A DNA stretch of 27,441 nt from positions 1 to 27,441 of the forward strand of contig JBBIOI010000040.1 of assembly GCA_037443425.1 (NCBI GenBank), in the 5' to 3' direction. The stretch is from JBBIOI01 sp037443425 (lineage in GTDB: Bacteria > Desulfobacterota > BSN033 > UBA1163). Under the pieces are notes generated by a model. That model was not told the DNA's origin and made no database searches. It was given only the letters and a program-made list of their open reading frames with translations. A program made the translations under genes and the position numbers. The stretch's first letter is position 1, and every line of letters begins with the position of its first letter. Below, one piece after another: positions 24,144 to 27,441 of the stretch.

Positions 24144-24279
24144 CATTCGATCTTTCTTTACGAATCTCAAAACTCCCATACCCTGGCATAAAAAATTGTG
24201 GCTCCTTCTTCGAAATAATTGGATCAAAATAAGAAGTGGTCAATCCTGTTGTGGCCATCCAGGTGAACCGGGCTGTTGA
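24130..24279 (+). CDS. 49-aa small protein with C-terminal Cys-rich motif
   Basis: ATG 24130 follows AGGAGG at ideal spacing and overlaps the last 14 nt of the FAD oxidoreductase gene in another frame. The peptide is basic and Trp-rich in its middle (WHKKLWLLLRNNW) and ends in SCCGHPGEPGC at residues 39-49, immediately before TGA. The strong ribosome site, overlap and ending argue for a real gene. The four Cys and one His could bind a metal or cluster. The function is unknown; I recall similar CCGxxGxPGC tails in other small bacterial proteins but cannot verify that here. Confidence 0.6.
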   Translation: MTKPNIRSFFTNLKTPIPWHKKLWLLLRNNWIKIRSGQSCCGHPGEPGC

Positions 24280-24325
24280 AAGATTCAAGAATAAAGGCCT
24301 CGTGGAGACCTTTGAGGTGTCGTAG

Positions 24326-24346
24326 GGCAAACCCTTGGGGCTTGCC
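24326..24346. other. Weak hairpin in the spacer
   Basis: GGCAA and CCC pair with GGG and TTGCC around a very short loop, with one A-C mismatch. No U-tract follows. It may weakly end transcription of the FAD oxidoreductase/small-protein pair. The rest of 24280-24418 shows no gene. Confidence 0.3.
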
Positions 24347-24418
24347 AAACTCTCATCTTATTTCAGAACTTAATTTGGATGCGGATTAATTTTAACCTAA
24401 ATTGAGCGATTCAAGTTA

Positions 24419-24521
24419 GTCATTGCGAGGCGGAACCGAAGCAATCTCTTCCCAATCTTTATTTCGAGCTAAGCAAGGAATTTATGAGATTGCCACGCAC
24501 CCTCTGGGTGCTCACAATGAC
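24419..24521. repeat. Dispersed imperfect-palindromic repeat, copy 2
   Basis: The ends are GTCATTGCGAG and, in inverted form, CTCACAATGAC. Inside, GAAGCAATCTC faces GAGATTGCCACG. It is the best-preserved copy in the window and lies between convergent genes. It is followed directly by the AGTCTTTCAAGGACT mini-hairpin that also accompanies the 10880 copy. Confidence 0.75.
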
Positions 24522-24548
24522 TGAAGTCTTTCAAGGACTTTTAGAACT

Positions 24549-25193
24549 CTACTTGAAGGAAAAAATTTTTGGGATAAATGGAGGCACTTTTTTAAGATAG
24601 TTTTTATAAACCTCACCAAACTCCTGTTCCAGTTCCTTCTCCTCAATTCTTGCTAAGCGAAGATATATAAGAATCAGGATAGGGGCCATAATAATTGTAA
24701 GGATTGTAGGCCATTGTATAATAAAGCCAATGATGATAAGGATAAGGCCTAAGTATTGCGGATGGCGAATAATATTATATATCCCATTTGTTACTAACTT
24801 TCCTTTAGCCCGATAGATCTGGAACCATCCTATAGGAATTATTATAAAAGCAATTCCAATAAGGATGATACTGACCCACATAACCACCTCAACCGCTGAT
24901 TTTAAATCCATTAAACCTGTCCTAAACAAAAAATAGGCCCATAGGTGGCTCTCAAAAAGTCCAAATTTCTTATAAGAAAACCCAAATAAAGATGATCCAA
25001 GAAATATGGTGAGGGGGAAACCGAACATCTCGGCAAATAGAGAAATAAAAAAGGCCTGTAACATACCTGTACCTTTCCAGTCCTTTTTTCTTCTTGGCCT
25101 TAAAAGGGCTATTGTAAAAATAGAAAAAATCGCAGTCGCCATTACCACATAAATCCAGCTTCCATACCATTGGGTGTAATCCTTTGGTTCCAT
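24549..25193 (-). CDS. Isoprenylcysteine/phospholipid methyltransferase-like membrane protein
   Basis: This 214-aa protein has about five membrane helices (roughly 14-31, 47-70, 102-125, 147-160 and 162-180). The C-terminal half carries the ICMT/PEMT family signature GIYNIIRHPQYLG (137-149, with RHPQY at 143-147) and EEKELEQEFGEVYKNYLKKVPPFIP (from 184), which bind S-adenosylmethionine. True substrates of bacterial members are mostly unknown. It is the last gene of the minus-strand iron-type operon, 42 nt after the ABC ATPase. GAGG precedes the ATG. Confidence 0.85.
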   Translation of the reverse strand: MEPKDYTQWYGSWIYVVMATAIFSIFTIALLRPRRKKDWKGTGMLQAFFISLFAEMFGFPLTIFLGSSLFGFSYKKFGLFESHLWAYFLFRTGLMDLKSAVEVVMWVSIILIGIAFIIIPIGWFQIYRAKGKLVTNGIYNIIRHPQYLGLILIIIGFIIQWPTILTIIMAPILILIYLRLARIEEKELEQEFGEVYKNYLKKVPPFIPKIFSFK

Positions 25194-25235
25194 TTTAACC
25201 TCAAACGATTAGATATAAATTCCTTAATAATCCTT

Positions 25236-25904
25236 TTACCCGTCAATCCTACCATCCTTAAGAAAAATGGTGCGGGTGGAGAATTTTGTATTTTCAGGAT
25301 TATGGGTAACCATCACAATAGTCTGCCCTTCACTATTTAAACGTTTAAAAAGTTCCATAATCTCTTTTCCTGTTTTGGAATCTAAGTTTCCTGTTGGTTC
25401 ATCTGCTAAAAGGATAGGAGGTGAGTTAACGAGTGCCCTTGCAATAGCAACCCTTTCCTGCTCACCTCCTGAAAGCTGATCAGGAAGTCTTCGCTCCTTC
25501 CCTTTCAATCCCATCCTTTCAATAATCTCCTCTGCTATCCTTTTTTGTTCCTGATTTGGTTTATCCGTTATAGAGAGCGGAAGCATCACATTTTCGATTA
25601 CTGTTAGATATGGGATCAATTGAAAAGATTGAAAGACAAATCCCAGATATTCTCTTCTGAAATCAGCTAACTTCTCAAGAGGAAGTTTATAAATGGGAAT
25701 CTCATCTACAACCACTTCTCCCCTGGTAGGATGATTAAGTCCCCCAATTATTGTAAGAAGGGTTGATTTCCCAGAACCCGAAGGACCCATCACTGAGATA
25801 AACTCCCCTCGGTCGATATTTAAACCTATATCTGTTAATGCATTTACAGTCTCTTCTCCACTATTGTAGATTTTTGTAACTTTTCTTATCTCTATCAAAC
25901 TCAT
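25236..25904 (-). CDS. ABC transporter ATP-binding protein (MacB/LolD type)
   Basis: This 222-aa ATPase has Walker A GPSGSGKST (40-48), the Q-loop near Gln92, signature LSGGEQE (144-150), Walker B ending LLADEP with the D-loop GNLD (to 175) and switch His201. It belongs to the LolD/MacB family that partners FtsX-type permeases. ATG 25904 with AGGAG upstream is chosen; the frame extends further upstream only through a dispersed repeat that happens to be open. The permease gene lies directly upstream on the same strand. Confidence 0.93.
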   Translation of the reverse strand: MSLIEIRKVTKIYNSGEETVNALTDIGLNIDRGEFISVMGPSGSGKSTLLTIIGGLNHPTRGEVVVDEIPIYKLPLEKLADFRREYLGFVFQSFQLIPYLTVIENVMLPLSITDKPNQEQKRIAEEIIERMGLKGKERRLPDQLSGGEQERVAIARALVNSPPILLADEPTGNLDSKTGKEIMELFKRLNSEGQTIVMVTHNPENTKFSTRTIFLKDGRIDG

Positions 25905-25913
25905 AAAGTACTC

Positions 25914-25965
25914 CTCACTCCCTCTCTCTTCCCCTCTGGGGAGAGGGGAAGGATGAGGGGAAATT
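25914..25965. repeat. C/T-G/A-rich hairpin repeat between permease and ATPase genes
   Basis: CTTCCCCTCT (25928-25937) pairs with AGAGGGGAAG (25942-25951), 10 bp around GGGG. Read on the minus strand it yields SPHPSPLPRGEERG, the familiar spurious peptide of a widespread CCCTCTCCC-type intergenic repeat. It might tune the ATPase:permease mRNA ratio, but nothing shows that here. Confidence 0.65.
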
Positions 25966-25974
25966 TCTTTTACT

Positions 25975-27135
25975 TCATAATGCTCTAAGTGCCGTCGTAG
26001 GATCCATCTTCGAAGCATGAATTGCTGGATAAGCACTTGATAGAATCCCAATTAAAGAAGAAAGGAAAACAGCTCCTATTGCTAAAATGGGATCAACAGA
26101 TATATGCCCCACCTTCACACCTGTAAGCAGGGGGCCAATGAAATAGGAAACTCCCAGCCCCATTACATATCCAAAAATCCCTGCGATCAATCCTACTATC
26201 AAGGCCTCTAAAAAGATTATCCGAACCACATGGGATTTCCGAAATCCAATTGCACGAAAAATCCCAATCTCCCTTTTCCGTTCGTTGACCGAAGCCATCA
26301 CGTTTGTAAAGACAATAAGTCCTCCGATTAGAAGAACAATGATTGAAATCCCGAAAGAAAACCTCTTAAAGTGGTCCAGGGTTTCCATCTTTGTTTGAAG
26401 TGTCTGTTTAATGGCTGTAACTTTTGCATGAGGAAGTTTTAATGAAATCTGTCGAACAATTTCCTCAATAGGGCATGTATTGCAATAAGCAGACACCTCA
26501 ATCAGACTCAATATCCCAGGCTTCTTCATAATCTCCTGCACAAAGTTCAGATCAGCAAAGATAAGTGAATCGTCCTGCGAGCCTGTCTCATCGAGAATAC
26601 CAGAAATCCTGACCCTTCTTCCATTTATCTGGAGTGAATCCCCCGAACTCTTAAATAAACGAACCGCCACTTCATTTCCGAGAAGTACCTCATCTTGACT
26701 TTTTGGCTTAATTCCATGAATCTTCCACCATCTCTTTAGCCTTAATTCTTCCTCAAAATTTACACCCATAAGGGGAACCTTTTTCCCTTCGATCTCTACT
26801 ACACCAATCAATTTGGGCGAGACAGTGCTTATATTTTCACGGACTTCGATCTCCCGAATCTTTGGAACATCCGTATCTTTTAGGCTTTGAGTTTCGATCG
26901 ATATTCCGCCGATATTCAATCCTCCATAAGATAGGGATAGATCATCGGTTCGTGGGATGATTAGTATATTTGCCCCAAATTCATCAAGTTTATGGGCAAT
27001 GTCTTCCTTCATCAATCGTGTCAACGAGATTAACGCGACAACCGTTGTTATACCGATAGTGAGTCCCAGTATGAGAAAGAAGACTTTTCCCTTTCGCCTT
27101 CTAAGATTATTAATAGAAATGTCTTTTAGTCGCAT
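25975..27135 (-). CDS. FtsX/MacB-type ABC permease
   Basis: This 386-aa protein has one N-terminal membrane helix (about 18-38), a large periplasmic domain (40-255) and three C-terminal helices (about 258-280, 310-335 and 348-372), the type VII ABC layout. The periplasmic domain contains CNTC at 218-221, a possible thiol or metal site. Proteins like this sit in the Campylobacter Cj1658-1665-type iron locus with a DUF2318 protein, P19 and Ftr1-like permease; the DUF2318 gene is indeed next upstream. I infer a role in iron-linked transport or in supplying reductant, not lipoprotein export. GAGGG precedes the ATG. Confidence 0.88.
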   Translation of the reverse strand: MRLKDISINNLRRRKGKVFFLILGLTIGITTVVALISLTRLMKEDIAHKLDEFGANILIIPRTDDLSLSYGGLNIGGISIETQSLKDTDVPKIREIEVRENISTVSPKLIGVVEIEGKKVPLMGVNFEEELRLKRWWKIHGIKPKSQDEVLLGNEVAVRLFKSSGDSLQINGRRVRISGILDETGSQDDSLIFADLNFVQEIMKKPGILSLIEVSAYCNTCPIEEIVRQISLKLPHAKVTAIKQTLQTKMETLDHFKRFSFGISIIVLLIGGLIVFTNVMASVNERKREIGIFRAIGFRKSHVVRIIFLEALIVGLIAGIFGYVMGLGVSYFIGPLLTGVKVGHISVDPILAIGAVFLSSLIGILSSAYPAIHASKMDPTTALRAL

Positions 27136-27159
27136 CTTGCTATCCCTCTATAGTTGAAT

Positions 27160-27441
27160 TTAGACTCTTGGTCTCCATTGAGAAACCACCTTTTCGTCGA
27201 TTAAAATCCTATCGCCCTCAATTGTGCTCTGGATGGCATCTGGTGGATAGTTTAAACATCCTCCCTGAATCCCCTTAAGTGTTTCTATATCCCATTCTGT
27301 ATAGCATGCATTGCAAACAAGTTTATTTCCATTGATATGGAATCGGGTGGATCGACATGGCTCGCACATACTAATCGCTGTTATAACCCTTCCCGATGGT
27401 GTGATATAGGCGAGGAGAGGAATCTTAACACCATTGCCTTC
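27160..27441 (-). CDS. DUF2318 Fe-S membrane protein, C-terminal part
   Basis: The frame is open to the right window edge, so the gene starts outside; about 93 residues are visible and the internal Met is not the true start. Cysteines in MCEPC, VCNAC and GGC with the WDIETLKGIQGGC stretch match the DUF2318 C-terminal domain, predicted to bind Fe-S or heme. Full-length members have an N-terminal membrane part related to ferric-reductase or iron permease systems. It precedes the FtsX permease by 24 nt, so it is the upstream gene of the same operon. Confidence 0.8.
   Translation of the reverse strand, partial: EGNGVKIPLLAYITPSGRVITAISMCEPCRSTRFHINGNKLVCNACYTEWDIETLKGIQGGCLNYPPDAIQSTIEGDRILIDEKVVSQWRPRV

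Noticed and set aside
24277..24294. Second selenocysteine codon after CCGHPGEPGC
   Set aside because: Readthrough would add only four residues before TAA and no hairpin at the right distance is evident.
25905..26051. N-terminal extension of the ABC ATPase
   Set aside because: It translates the permease 3' end and a dispersed repeat (SPHPSPLPRGEERG); the ATG at 25904 has its own AGGAG and the family's usual start.
1..27441. CRISPR array, tRNA or rRNA genes, intact insertion sequence
   Set aside because: I found no regularly spaced repeats, no cloverleaf-like sequence with a CCA-end context, and no transposase-like frame on either strand.

Overview
The window reads as chromosomal DNA of an A+T-rich, uncultivated-looking anaerobic or facultative bacterium with a Desulfobacterota/Nitrospirota-like gene repertoire. 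The grounds are many multiheme c-type cytochromes, a b6/subunit IV/Rieske quinol oxidase, a sulfur-carrier cysteine operon with a probable selenocysteine codon, and dispersed repeats of the GTCATTGCGAG...GAAGCAATC type. The taxonomic call is inference only. I found no tRNA, rRNA, CRISPR array or intact insertion sequence.

Region 1 (1-8658, + strand) is a respiratory block. It holds two secreted proteins built from tandem monoheme cytochrome c domains (the first cut by the left edge), a cyclic-nucleotide-binding domain protein, and a GltD-like NAD(P)H/FAD/Fe-S oxidoreductase. These are followed by cytochrome b6, subunit IV, a Rieske protein, a membrane-anchored pentaheme cytochrome and an octaheme cytochrome. 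Tight spacing suggests one operon up to 7074, with the octaheme gene behind its own 240 bp leader. Region 2 (8667-10798, - strand) converges on it: an ApbE flavin transferase and a protein joining a thioredoxin fold, a CxxCH motif and an FMN-attachment motif, which is the likely ApbE substrate.

Region 3 (about 11000-17757, + strand) is the most interesting part. An Rrf2-family regulator with three cysteines is followed by a threonine-synthase-like enzyme, a MoaD/ThiS-like sulfur carrier fused to an NIL domain, a rhodanese-E1 fusion, a JAMM protease, a CysM-like synthase, a Thi4-type thiazole synthase and a DUF6775-like protein. In the rhodanese-E1 gene an in-frame TGA sits exactly at the E1 catalytic cysteine and is followed by a SECIS-like hairpin. 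The regulator gene and the operon carry the same 14-nt promoter motif. I read this as protein-thiocarboxylate-dependent cysteine (and possibly thiamine) synthesis with a selenocysteine E1.

Region 4 (17758-21982) opens with a 400 bp gene-poor stretch holding two copies of a compensated three-way-junction structure with an identical C-rich loop; I cannot match it to a named RNA. Then come an N-terminally short YtkA-like protein, a CopA-type copper ATPase, a CysK cysteine synthase and a 34-bp perfect palindrome. Region 5 (22021-24548) is repeat-bearing spacer around a CrtI-like FAD oxidoreductase and a 49-aa Cys-rich small protein. Region 6 (24549-27441, - strand) is the tail of an operon that enters from the right edge: a DUF2318 protein (partial), an FtsX-type permease, its ABC ATPase and an isoprenylcysteine methyltransferase-like membrane enzyme, resembling P19-linked iron-uptake loci.
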